Assembly (NCBI RefSeq): GCF_001712795.1
Contig: NZ_KV757652.1
Span: 1-64,000, forward strand
Length of the DNA stretch: 64,000 nucleotides
Direction of reading: 5' to 3'
DNA from: Nostoc sp. KVJ20
GTDB lineage: Bacteria; Cyanobacteriota; Cyanobacteriia; Cyanobacteriales; Nostocaceae
Positions 8,788-16,927 of this stretch are shown in pieces. The notes beneath the pieces were generated by a model. It worked only from the letters and a program-made list of their open reading frames with translations, made no database searches and was not told the DNA's origin. The stretch's first letter is position 1, and every line of letters starts with the position of its first letter. The translations under genes were made by a program, and so were the position numbers.

Positions 8788-9324
8788 ATGATTAAAACAA
8801 CAATCTACGCCGTTGCTTTAGGCACTATTGCTCTTAGTAGTGGAGCGATCGCTACTCCTGTAACAAATCAAACTTTTACGCCGCTATCTTCGCAACTATC
8901 AAATAATACTGTTAAAATTGCAGCATTGAGCTATGACACTGCCGCGATAGAACAGTCAGTTTTCAACCAAATTAATAGCTACAGAGTTTCCCAAGGGCGA
9001 CTAGCGCTGACTCGGAATTCTTCCATCGATAATCAAGCCAGGATTCACAGTCAGAACATGGCTAATGGTAAAGTGGGCTTTGGACATACAGGATTTTCAC
9101 AACGTGTTGTAGCAACCGGTATTCCTTACAGAGCAGCTGGTGAAAATGTCGCTTACAACCAGGGATATGCTGATCCTGCTACGAAAGCTGTACAAGGTTG
9201 GCTCAAAAGTTCAGGGCATCTTGCCAATATCAGAAATCAGAATTATAGCTTGACGGGGATTGGTGTTGCTGTCACCAGTTCCGGCAAAGTTTACTTCACA
9301 CAAATATTTATGACACCAAGATAG
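8788..9324 (+). CDS. Secreted CAP-domain (SCP/PR-1-like) protein, copy 1
   Basis: 178 residues from the ATG at 8788. A signal peptide is visible (IKTTIYAVALGTIALSSGAIA) followed by a CAP domain: VFNQINSYRVSQGRLAL, HSQNMANGKVGFGH, AGENVAYNQGY, VQGWLKSSGHLANIRN and a terminal YFTQIFM strand. The conserved His/Glu positions of bacterial CAP proteins (H in GHTGF, E in AGENV, H in SGHL) are kept. The target is unknown, and proteins of this kind are usually exported and bind small ligands or metals. The in-frame start at 8743 would add an unlikely stretch before the signal peptide. A close paralogue follows at 9658. Confidence 0.82.
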   Translation: MIKTTIYAVALGTIALSSGAIATPVTNQTFTPLSSQLSNNTVKIAALSYDTAAIEQSVFNQINSYRVSQGRLALTRNSSIDNQARIHSQNMANGKVGFGHTGFSQRVVATGIPYRAAGENVAYNQGYADPATKAVQGWLKSSGHLANIRNQNYSLTGIGVAVTSSGKVYFTQIFMTPR

Positions 9325-9388
9325 ATCCCAAAAGTGTAGCAAAATTTCGGTTTTTCCTTGTTAGCTAATCTTTTGTCAAATATTGAGT

Positions 9389-9437
9389 AATGTAGCTTCA
9401 ATGACATTTGTCTTTTGAATACTACATTATTTTTTTA
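9389..9437 (+). terminator. Probable intrinsic terminator after CAP gene 1
   Basis: Inverted repeat AATGTAG (9389-9395) / CTACATT (9422-9428), followed within a few bases by a run of seven T. It is placed about 65 bp after the first CAP gene. The 26-nt loop is long, which lowers confidence. The rest of the 333-bp gap to the second CAP gene holds a second inverted repeat, CATGAAAA (9444-9451) / TTTTCATG (9481-9488), and no gene. Confidence 0.45.
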
Positions 9438-9657
9438 GTAATGCATGAAAATCTGAAATTGTCAGCAAAAGTCAGCATGGTTTTCATGAAGTTGACCTAT
9501 TGAAGTATTGACAATTAGAAATGATTATTTGTGTTCCTTGTAAAGGAAATAGCCAAATTGCCGAAATTCATCAATCCTTAATAGTATCGTGGTATATATC
9601 ATCGGAACAATGAGGTAGAGTATAAGTCTTATATCTCTACACATTACGCAATTCTCC

Positions 9658-10206
9658 ATGTTCCGACAAACTGCTTTTGGCATCGCTTTAAGTGCGCTTG
9701 TCCTTGCTAGTGGATTAACGACTGTTCCGATACCAAATCACACTTCTACGAATACATCCACCCGTAATAAGCTGTTGTCACTTTTTTCCAGTCAGGCTGC
9801 AATATCGACTCCTACTTTTAAAACTACGGAGCTAGAAAAATCAGTATTTGACCAAATTAATCGATATCGGGCTTCTAAAGGACTGCCAAAGTTGACCCTA
9901 AATGCTAGTATCACTCGACAGGCAAGAATTCATAGTCAAAATATGGCTAAAGGTAAAACCCCATTTAGCCATCAAGGCTTTGAAGGACGAGTCAAAGCTA
10001 TCACTCTTCGCTACAACAGTGCAGCGGAAAATGTTGCTTTCAATCGGGGATATAGCAACCCCGTAGAGGAAGCTGTTACTGGCTGGATCAATAGCCCCGG
10101 ACACCTAAAAAATCTGAAAGGAAATTACAACCTTACTGGAATTGGCGTTGCTACTAATAATCAAGGCGAAGTCTACCTTACACAACTTTTCTTTCGGGCT
10201 AAGTAG
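9658..10206 (+). CDS. Secreted CAP-domain protein, copy 2
   Basis: 182 residues. It has the same architecture as the gene at 8788: signal peptide (FRQTAFGIALSALVLASGLT), a short linker rich in Ser/Thr, then a CAP domain with VFDQINRYRASKGLPKL, HSQNMAKGKTPFSH, SAENVAFNRGY, VTGWINSPGHLKNLKG and a terminal VYLTQLFF strand. The two mature domains are clearly homologous along their length while the signal and linker regions differ. That points to an old tandem duplication. The intervening 333 bp contains a terminator-like hairpin, so the copies are probably expressed separately. Confidence 0.82.
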   Translation: MFRQTAFGIALSALVLASGLTTVPIPNHTSTNTSTRNKLLSLFSSQAAISTPTFKTTELEKSVFDQINRYRASKGLPKLTLNASITRQARIHSQNMAKGKTPFSHQGFEGRVKAITLRYNSAAENVAFNRGYSNPVEEAVTGWINSPGHLKNLKGNYNLTGIGVATNNQGEVYLTQLFFRAK

Positions 10207-10295
10207 ATTTAATTTTTAATTTGTTTGCACAATAATAATGTATTGTCTGACAATACTTTTGTCTGTTGGACACTGCTATTATTTTTGGACAATAC

Positions 10296-10925
10296 ATGAC
10301 ATTATCAGATTTTCAGGTGAGCGATCGCGACCTTAGCGACGCAGCCCTTGAACAGTATTTAGAATCGACGGCGATCGCAGTTGATACAGAAACGATGGGA
10401 TTATTGCCGTTGCGCGATCGCTTGTGTCTCGTCCAACTGTGCAACCTTGAGGGGAAAGTGACTGCAATCCGCATAGCCAAAGGACAAGCAGACGCTCCAA
10501 ACTTAAAAAAACTCTTAGAAGCGGCGAATGTCGTAAAAGTATTTCACTTTGCTCGTTTTGACCTTGCCACTTTGCGAGCCAATCTGCGGATTCAGGTTAA
10601 ACCTGTTTTTTGCACCAAAATTGCCAGTAAGTTAGCCCGTACTTATACAAATCGCCACGGACTTAAAGATGTGGTGCAAGAATTAGAACAAGTGGAACTG
10701 GATAAAAGCTCTCAAAGTTCTGATTGGGGTAACGCCGCTAGTTTATCTGAAGCTCAACTAAGTTATGCTGCCAATGATGTGCGCTACTTACTTAGTGTGC
10801 AGCAGAAGCTAATAGAAATGCTCAAACGAGAAGAACGTTGGGAAATTGCTCAAGAATGTTTTCAATTTCTACCAACTATAGTTTCCTTAGATTTGTTGCA
10901 ATTTAAGGATTTGTTTGAACACTGA
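10296..10925 (+). CDS. RNase D-like 3'-5' exonuclease (DEDD family)
   Basis: 209 residues from the ATG giving MTLSDFQVSD. It is a single 3'-5' exonuclease domain without the HRDC domains of full RNase D. Metal-binding motifs are visible: exo I VDTETMGL, exo II HFARFDLATL and exo III YAANDVRYLL (DEDDy type). The enzyme should trim 3' ends of structured RNA or small RNAs, as proposed for other short cyanobacterial RNase D-like proteins. It is convergent with the rhodanese gene and separated from it by a strong palindrome. An upstream in-frame start at 10266 is possible. Confidence 0.85.
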   Translation: MTLSDFQVSDRDLSDAALEQYLESTAIAVDTETMGLLPLRDRLCLVQLCNLEGKVTAIRIAKGQADAPNLKKLLEAANVVKVFHFARFDLATLRANLRIQVKPVFCTKIASKLARTYTNRHGLKDVVQELEQVELDKSSQSSDWGNAASLSEAQLSYAANDVRYLLSVQQKLIEMLKREERWEIAQECFQFLPTIVSLDLLQFKDLFEH

Positions 10926-11021
10926 TGAAATAGATAATGAGGAGTAGGGACAAGAAATTGTGACTGCTCGTCGCTATAGACTACTGAACTGTCAAGTTTC
11001 AATTGATAGGTAAGTAAGCTC

Positions 11022-11075
11022 GTAGTAAGGACTTTAGTCCTTATTTTATTTTCTAAGCACTAAAGTCCTTACTAC
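11022..11075. terminator. Perfect 17-bp palindrome between convergent genes
   Basis: GTAGTAAGGACTTTAGT (11022-11038) pairs perfectly with ACTAAAGTCCTTACTAC (11059-11075) across a 20-nt AT-rich loop. It sits between the RNase D-like gene and the oppositely oriented rhodanese gene, where a bidirectional terminator would be expected. The sequence type also looks like a dispersed palindromic repeat, so both readings are possible. Confidence 0.6.
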
Positions 11076-11118
11076 AAAACTTTAATTATTCACACCTACT
11101 TACTCAGGTGCTTTTTAC

Positions 11119-11775
11119 CTAAGATCCAACGTTGGAATCATTAGTGTCTCTAGGAGTTTTAGATTCACTAACACCTTCTTTGAGGTTACTGGTTCCCTCT
11201 TGAATACCTTCCTTCAAGTTACTAGCTCCCTCTTGAATGCCTTCTTTCAAGTTACTAGCTCCTTCTTGAATGCCTTCTTTAAGGTTACTAGCTCCCTTCT
11301 TAATGGCTTCCGTGGCGCTAGTACCTCCCTTTTGCAGATTTTCTTGGTGATTTTGTAGCCGAGCTACAACATTGTAGTCATCTGCCCCTGGGGGAGTTTT
11401 TGATTCAATAATGCCTTCTGTTGGCCCACCGATCGCCTTCCATCCGCCAAGACCACCTCTGAGTTGGGAGACGTGCTCAAATCCATTAGAACGCAGTTGT
11501 TGTGCGGCTTGAGCAGTTTCTTCTTCATTCGCACCGTAAACGTAAATGTCACGGCTTTTATCCAAAGAAGGTATTGCACGTTCTACCAATTCATCTACTG
11601 GCATGGGCATCGCTCCCATAATATGACCTTGGTTGAAGGTGTTGCGATCGCGCACATCCAGGATTGTAAAAGCTGGTTCGCCCCATTCCAAGCGAGACTT
11701 CAAGACATGAGCATCAGATTGTGCTTCTATTGGCTGCTGTGGGGGAATAATGCCACCTACTAAATTATTAACCAT
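11119..11775 (-). CDS. Rhodanese-like protein without catalytic Cys, with repeat tail
   Basis: 218 residues. Residues about 20-115 form a rhodanese fold (FTILDVRDRNTFNQGHIMGAMPM ... LRGGLGGWKAIGG). The active-site loop, which normally starts with Cys after the YVY strand, reads IYVYGANEEE, so Gly (G81) replaces the sulfur-carrying cysteine and sulfurtransferase activity is unlikely. The C-terminal about 60 residues contain four copies of an 11-residue helix unit, G-A-S-N-L-K-E-G-I-Q-E, a late-embryogenesis-like or coiled-coil pattern. An AAGGAG ribosome-binding site precedes the ATG. It is probably a binding or scaffold protein, with unknown partner. Confidence 0.75.
   Translation of the reverse strand: MVNNLVGGIIPPQQPIEAQSDAHVLKSRLEWGEPAFTILDVRDRNTFNQGHIMGAMPMPVDELVERAIPSLDKSRDIYVYGANEEETAQAAQQLRSNGFEHVSQLRGGLGGWKAIGGPTEGIIESKTPPGADDYNVVARLQNHQENLQKGGTSATEAIKKGASNLKEGIQEGASNLKEGIQEGASNLKEGIQEGTSNLKEGVSESKTPRDTNDSNVGS
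11175..11306. repeat. Four-copy 33-bp in-frame tandem repeat
   Basis: Four consecutive 33-bp units inside the rhodanese-like gene encode the 11-residue repeat of its tail. Copies 2 and 3 differ at only two or three positions, which suggests recent expansion. The period is an exact multiple of three, so copy number can change without breaking the frame. Confidence 0.85.
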
Positions 11776-12055
11776 AACTGCTCCTTGCTGACGATGTTAA
11801 TAGCAATTTAACGAACTCAATGTATTTAATTGCTCTTTCGCTGGTATGAATATCCTCGAAATCTCTCCTCAGACAGACTGGGTAATTTCAATAATTTCTG
11901 CCAATTAATCAATTGCAAATACAACCATTTAAGACTATGGGAATACCAGATTTTCTATTAATATAATTAAATAGAGTTAAATTTTCTGTTTCTCATGTTG
12001 TAGTAATTGAGACAATTTTAATTTTACTAAGTTCTTAAAAAAATCATAAAAAATA

Positions 12056-12242
12056 TTATTGAAGAAGAATTCAGAAGTCAGAATTCAGTACTCAGAATAA
12101 AGACGCGACGCTCGTTCGCCTTTGGCGTCTCCCATTGGGAGAAGACTCGCTAACGCTACGAAGCACCGCCAGTCATACAGAAAATATTGCTGAATTCTGA
12201 CTCCTGACTCCTGAATTCTGACTCCTGAATTCTGTTCGATTA
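12056..12242. repeat. Composite dispersed repeat, copy 1 (about 185 bp)
   Basis: Starts TTGAAGAAGAATTCAG and ends CTGAATTCTGTTCGAT. GAATTCAGGAGTCA-type heptads run inward from the left and their reverse complement (TGACTCCTGAATTC) from the right. The middle holds a palindrome-rich segment (GACGCTCG, GGCGTCTCCCATTGGGAGAAGAC, GCTAACGCT). A second, longer copy with the same ends is at 62548-62932. It lies in the 479-bp gap between the rhodanese and NACHT genes, and the rest of that gap is AT-rich and featureless. Confidence 0.65.
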
Positions 12243-12254
12243 AAAAGTAAAAAA

Positions 12255-14612
12255 TCAGCTATTAATATAGGAATTTCGTACCTTTTCAATATCAGCGATC
12301 GCTAATAATAATGTCTCCTCAATTTCCTGCCGTACTCTTGGACTTACATAAGCGGCGCTATTGAGACAATCTACCAGCAACTTATTGACATCGTAATATT
12401 GCTGAAGTAATTCTTTTTGCTGTTCGTTGAACTGCCAGTAATAACCAATATTGCGATATTTAATCAGTATATTTCTTAATTGTTCACCCCAGATTTTACC
12501 CTTAGCTTGCCACCAATCCCTAAATTTATCTAGATTGCTGTCTATAGGTGGCAGTTGTTTTTTAAGTTTTTGCAGCACTTGCTTCAATTTAATATCAACA
12601 ACAAGATTAATAGCTTCATCAAAGGCAATGGCAAAGGCATGAACATGATCAAGGACATCGTTAAGACTATGCTCAAAAGCAAAATTAAGTTCGTCAACAC
12701 AGGCAACAGTACTAAACAGAAATTCATCAAGAGCAAGCTCAGGGTCAAAAGCTATGTTACCAACAAGTGCGTACTCAAGATCATAACCAGAAGTATAAAC
12801 AAAGGTGCGAGGTCTATTGCAAGAGCTTTGTTCAACGCAAACGAGGTAAAAAGCACGAACGGCTGCTGCTTTGTAGTTAGTAGAGATTGAACTAGATTTT
12901 TGACGCAGCCAGGTTAAAAAATATTGTAATCTCTCGTCGCTAGCCATTAATAAATCAATTTTTTGTTTCATTATCTGTAGTATTTCATCAGAATTAGACA
13001 ACATACTAACAGCTAGTAAAAATACTTCTTGCCAGCGTTTTTCGGTCATGTGACTAACCAGATTGTTCCAAGCTTCGACTTGGGAAATCTCAACAACTTT
13101 TCTAGCTGTAAAATATTTTTGGAGCGTCAAATGAGAAAAAGAGTAAATTTCTTGTGCCCTTTGCACTAATAACCCATTTTGTACTTCAATTGCCTTCAAA
13201 ACTGCTTCTCGATCTAACTGCAATTGAGTTCCTTCTAATGTATCAAGACAGTTAGCAATAAGTTGGAGAATTTTTTCCTTTTCAAAAAAGTAATTTTCTT
13301 GCTCAAAAGTTATAGATGCAAGTTTACAAAGGAGCTTTTTTTTACTTAATGGAGTCAAATTACAACCAATGCGATCGCGTTTAATACCTCTAATTTCATC
13401 CCATCTGACCAGCAAAATGTTCAGCGCTTGCTCATATAACTTGGCTGGGTTTAAGGAAAATCCATCTCTTACTTGAAAAACTAGGCAAATCCAATGCAAC
13501 AGTATTGGAGTGACCGCTAATTCTCGGATATGCTGATTTTCTGGTAGATGTAGCTGATTAATAAATAAATTTCCTATGGCTTCCCCATCTTCCCTAGAAT
13601 TAAGAGCAACTGCAACAAACCAATTTTTGACAAAAACTTCTACTTGCTCTTGGTCAAAGTCTGCTACCTCAACTTCAGTAAATCCCTGAAATCTATATTT
13701 ATGGGCAGCAATCCGACTGCTAATAACAAACTTATTTTTGTAAAAACTCTGGGTAAATCTACGAATTTCTACTGTGACTTTATCTGCCTTTTCTACTGGT
13801 ACTTCATCTAATCCATCTAGCAAAATCAGTAGTTTGCCCTCACTCAGCAGAATTTTAGTTGATTCTTTTTCAATACCGCAACTCAGAAATTCTTCACTGA
13901 TGTAGTTCAATATATTGAATTGGCTGTCACTTTTAGCATCTTCAGCAAATTCTTTCACCCTAATAAAAGTTGCGATGCGGTTTGGCTGAAACTTGCCTTT
14001 GTTACACTCAATTGCGAGATATTGTAAAAATGTGGTTTTACCTGATCCTGGTTTACCGAGCACTATTAGTTTTGAGTGTTGTAATACCGCCTCTAAGCCT
14101 GGTAATCGTCTCTGACGCTTATATCCTCCAAGTTGATTAAAGTTCGATTCAGATTTGAAGTCTTTTAACAGGTCAGAAACTTCTCGCCATTCCAGGCTAG
14201 TTATCTTCTCTAAGACATTAATATTGGTGTAAATATCCATCAGTTGGACTGTCTGGGAAATATCCAACATTTGCATGGTATTGCACTGGTCTTCAATTTT
14301 GTCTTGGCGCTTTTGACACACTTCCCGCACCAATGTATCGAGGTCAGCACCTTGGAATTGCGCTTTAGGAGTTGCATCAAATGCTACATCTTCAGGTAAG
14401 CCAGCTACTTTTTGCCAAGATAATCCTAGCTGTTGGCAAATTTGGACAAAACAAGAGCGAGAAACCGACTCACCTGCAAAAAATTTGGAAACTGGTTGAC
14501 GTGTAATTCCTAAAGCTGTTGCTAATTTATGCTGACTCCAAGTTTTGTCTGTTAAAGCTGTTTTTGCTGCCCTTATACCTTCTGGTGATGCTCTCAGTCC
14601 TTGGCTTATCAT
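12255..14612 (-). CDS. NACHT NTPase with N-terminal HTH (conflict/defence-type)
   Basis: 785 residues. Residues about 15-70 read as an XRE-like helix-turn-helix (SQHKLATALGITRQPVSKFFAG). A conserved linker (CNTMQMLDISQTVQLMDIYTNINVLEKI, split around 110-137) leads into a NACHT domain with Walker A GKPGSGKT (186-193) and Walker B LLILLDGLDEVP (261-272). The remaining 400 residues are helical with no visible WD40, TPR or LRR repeats. NACHT STAND-type NTPases of this layout are frequent in filamentous cyanobacteria, and related bacterial NACHT proteins protect against phage. No nuclease or protease effector is visible, so the mode of action is unknown. It is a single-gene locus flanked by repeats and a MITE. 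Confidence 0.85.
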   Translation of the reverse strand: MISQGLRASPEGIRAAKTALTDKTWSQHKLATALGITRQPVSKFFAGESVSRSCFVQICQQLGLSWQKVAGLPEDVAFDATPKAQFQGADLDTLVREVCQKRQDKIEDQCNTMQMLDISQTVQLMDIYTNINVLEKITSLEWREVSDLLKDFKSESNFNQLGGYKRQRRLPGLEAVLQHSKLIVLGKPGSGKTTFLQYLAIECNKGKFQPNRIATFIRVKEFAEDAKSDSQFNILNYISEEFLSCGIEKESTKILLSEGKLLILLDGLDEVPVEKADKVTVEIRRFTQSFYKNKFVISSRIAAHKYRFQGFTEVEVADFDQEQVEVFVKNWFVAVALNSREDGEAIGNLFINQLHLPENQHIRELAVTPILLHWICLVFQVRDGFSLNPAKLYEQALNILLVRWDEIRGIKRDRIGCNLTPLSKKKLLCKLASITFEQENYFFEKEKILQLIANCLDTLEGTQLQLDREAVLKAIEVQNGLLVQRAQEIYSFSHLTLQKYFTARKVVEISQVEAWNNLVSHMTEKRWQEVFLLAVSMLSNSDEILQIMKQKIDLLMASDERLQYFLTWLRQKSSSISTNYKAAAVRAFYLVCVEQSSCNRPRTFVYTSGYDLEYALVGNIAFDPELALDEFLFSTVACVDELNFAFEHSLNDVLDHVHAFAIAFDEAINLVVDIKLKQVLQKLKKQLPPIDSNLDKFRDWWQAKGKIWGEQLRNILIKYRNIGYYWQFNEQQKELLQQYYDVNKLLVDCLNSAAYVSPRVRQEIEETLLLAIADIEKVRNSYINS

Positions 14613-14697
14613 AGTCTCAGGCTGAAACTTGTAGTATAGTATATGCTTAAGAGGGTAACTACATGTAAATGCACCAGGGTAGATTTTCGTAGACCTT

Positions 14698-14862
14698 CTT
14701 CAAGAACTGACTTTTCACGGTATCTGGAAAACCTCACTTCTATTTCTCTCTTCCTTTAAGGAGAGAGACTTTGAATTTCCCCCTTCCCGCATCGGGAAGG
14801 GGGTTAGGGGGTTAGGTTAATCGTTACCTTTTCCACATAACGTGAAAAGTCAGCTTCAAGAA
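14698..14862. mobile_element. MITE with 25-bp inverted ends and 9-bp target duplication
   Basis: The element spans 14707-14853 (147 bp). The left end CTGACTTTTCACG is the exact inverse of the right end CGTGAAAAGTCAG. The match extends to 25 bp with two mismatches (14707-14731 versus 14829-14853). Directly abutting both ends is the same 9-bp word, CTTCAAGAA (14698-14706 and 14854-14862), the expected target-site duplication. No coding capacity; the interior holds a CTTCCCGCATCGGGAAG hairpin. It is a non-autonomous element mobilised by a transposase elsewhere. The remaining gap up to 15312 shows no gene. Confidence 0.9.
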
Positions 14863-15312
14863 GACATAGTCGTTGGCTAAAATACGGTTGGGTTAAATAG
14901 GAGTTTAGAATCTAGATTGGCTTATGGCTTCGTTTGTGAGCCTTTTATAGATATCTAATTCATCAGAGAATGCAGTTGCTCTTCCAAAGTTATAGCAATT
15001 GCAGTGGTGTTTAGTGTTTCTTTGGACTATTTGCGGTTATGGAGATTGTCTTCAAGGACACTTATTTTAAGTATGAAAGTTTAAAAATATACAATACAAA
15101 TTCAAAATTATACAAAAATCATACAAGACTTATACATTTTATAAGCATTACGATGGCTGAAGTTTTTATAAACTTCATGGAAAATTAATTGTACACAAGT
15201 ACTACAGTAGCGATCGTACTCAGCAGAGACGCGCGTGAATACACTCTCAACAGAAACACGTAAAGCAAAACTGACGCAACAGCGAATCGCCCAATCAATA
15301 ATAGGCAGCATT

Positions 15313-16032
15313 ATGGTTACAGTTCCCACTACTACTCCTAAAATTCTGATCGTCGATGACGATTTCGGTGTGCGAAATCTCGTCTATCGTTTTTTAAGTC
15401 GGAAATATCAAATAGAGTCCGCAGCAGATGGTAAGACTGCCTTATCGTTGTTTGAGCAATTTAATCCAGCTTTAGTAATTCTGGATTGGAATTTGCCGGA
15501 TGTTACTGGTTATAACCTTTGCCAAGAAATGCAGAGTCGTACTAATGTTTTAGTGCTGATACTGACTAGTAGAACTGACGAGGCTGATAAAATTAGAATC
15601 TTAAGCGCCGGTGCTGATGATTTTATGACTAAACCATTTAGTCTTGCAGAAGTTGAAGTGAGAGTAGAAGCTCTTTTAAGACGGATACGCTACATCAACC
15701 CCTCCCCAACACAACGGATTGTTTTCAAGCAGTTAGCAATTAATCCAGAGGGTCGAGAGGTAACACTTAACGATAAACCTCTCGCCTTAACAGCCCTGGA
15801 ATTTAATATCTTACATTTTTTAGCAAGTCATCCTAATCAAGCTTGGAGTCGCCCACAGCTAATCCAAAAAATTTGGGGTTGCGACTACATAGGAGATGGA
15901 CGGGTAGTTGATGTGCATATTGGTCAGTTGCGTAAGAAGATGGAAGTCGATACCAGCGTACCGGAGTTTATTAAAACTGTGCGGGGTTATGGTTATAAGT
16001 TTGAAGCGCCCGATGAGATTACTGATTCCTAA
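15313..16032 (+). CDS. OmpR/PhoB-family response regulator
   Basis: 239 residues from the ATG giving MVTVPTTTPK. The receiver domain has the acidic pair in ILIVDDDFG, the phospho-acceptor Asp in LVILDWNLPD, the switch Thr/Ser in LILTSR and the Lys in TKPF. It is followed by a winged-helix DNA-binding domain with LTALEFNILHFLASHPNQAWSR and VVDVHIGQLRKKME ... IKTVRGYGYKF. No histidine kinase is adjacent, so the partner is unknown. A GTG at 15235 could extend the protein by 26 residues, but that stretch is not receiver-like. Confidence 0.88.
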   Translation: MVTVPTTTPKILIVDDDFGVRNLVYRFLSRKYQIESAADGKTALSLFEQFNPALVILDWNLPDVTGYNLCQEMQSRTNVLVLILTSRTDEADKIRILSAGADDFMTKPFSLAEVEVRVEALLRRIRYINPSPTQRIVFKQLAINPEGREVTLNDKPLALTALEFNILHFLASHPNQAWSRPQLIQKIWGCDYIGDGRVVDVHIGQLRKKMEVDTSVPEFIKTVRGYGYKFEAPDEITDS

Positions 16033-16180
16033 ATTTCCCGATTTCAGGAGGACTTACTAACAAGGAATGACTCATCTGAGTCAGTATTAGTTTTAGTGTT
16101 TACCTAAATACTTTTACTGAGGCTTGACCCTATCAATTGCGTTAAGTTGGAACGTTGATACAAACTGATTTGGTAATTTC

Positions 16181-16459
16181 GTGTCTGCTCAAGCCTCAGA
16201 TGCTAACTTTCCAGAAATTCCTAATTATCAGGTGAAAGAGTCAGATTTGGTGGGTGATAGAGAATGGTTTTTAGAGTTAACCCGTCAACTGCATAAAACT
16301 AGAGCGATCGCTGTTGGGGGTATACTCAGGCAATATATGCGCGAATTAGAGGAGAAAAACCAAGACCTTCTAGATGAAAGTGAAGAGATGGATGAGGTGG
16401 ATGGGGAAAGTTTGTTTTTCCGATGGGAGCGCAAGTTGCAAAGATTTAATATAGAGTGA
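16181..16459 (+). CDS. Small acidic hypothetical protein
   Basis: 92 residues with a GTG start. Acidic and soluble, probably mostly helical (EWFLELTRQLHKTRAIAVGGILRQYMRELEEKNQDLLDESEEMDEVDGES). No known domain was recognised. It follows the response regulator on the same strand after about 150 bp. The coding character (charged heptad-like helix, HIP1 site inside) supports a real gene. Confidence 0.5.
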   Translation: MSAQASDANFPEIPNYQVKESDLVGDREWFLELTRQLHKTRAIAVGGILRQYMRELEEKNQDLLDESEEMDEVDGESLFFRWERKLQRFNIE

Positions 16460-16528
16460 CATCAGCGATGTAAGAATAGCTTCGATGATCGAGTTATAAA
16501 ATCTAAAAATAAAAGGGGAAAAATAACA

Positions 16529-16689
16529 ATGACTGATCCAAAGCCTATTCGCACAGTTGATCGGGGAAGAATATTCGCTGATATTCAGTGGTCAGAATAA
16601 AATCTCAATGGAAAGCTCAACAAGAGGAATTTTCCCAACGCGGTAAAGTTATTTTTGACCAAGTTAAACCAGAGTTAATCAATATTTAA
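16529..16689 (+). pseudogene. Frameshifted fragment of a cyanobacterial small conserved gene
   Basis: A reading frame opens with ATG (MTDPKPIRTVDRGRIFADIQWSE) after a purine-rich AAGGGGA and stops at 16600. A second frame takes over with RIKSQWKAQQEEFSQRGKV and ends at 16689 with KPELINI. Joined, they look like the N-terminal part of a conserved cyanobacterial protein whose usual opening is M-T-x-x-K-P-x-R-T-V-D-R, but shifted in frame and cut short. It is most likely a decayed gene. A programmed frameshift is not excluded. Confidence 0.5.
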
Positions 16690-16919
16690 CTAGCCAGAGA
16701 CAAAGCTTCTGCAAGCGCTTTTGGTAATTCAATCAATACAAAATAATTGCTAGGATATAAATAGTCTTCACCTGATTCATCAATAACTCTAATCATTCGG
16801 TGCTTAACAGCATCAGAATCAGGAACAGTCTGGTAAATTTTCCGAATTTCTAAAGAAGCAGGATAATCTTTGTTGCTAATGCAAACAACATATTGAGTTT
16901 GTGTGTTCGCTGACTGCAT
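16686..16919 (-). CDS. Small hypothetical protein, downstream partner of a two-gene unit
   Basis: 77 residues: TQYVVCISNKDYPASLEIRKIY ... VIDESGEDYLYPSNYFVLIELPKALAEAL. A beta-rich, soluble small domain without signal peptide. It follows the gene at 16928-17158 by only 8 bp on the same strand, so the two are almost certainly co-translated. The arrangement (two tiny genes, short spacing, isolated among decayed genes) is like toxin-antitoxin modules, but neither protein matches a toxin fold that I recognise. Its end overlaps the end of the opposite-strand remnant by a few bases. Confidence 0.6.
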   Translation of the reverse strand: MQSANTQTQYVVCISNKDYPASLEIRKIYQTVPDSDAVKHRMIRVIDESGEDYLYPSNYFVLIELPKALAEALSLAS

Positions 16920-16927
16920 AACGACTC

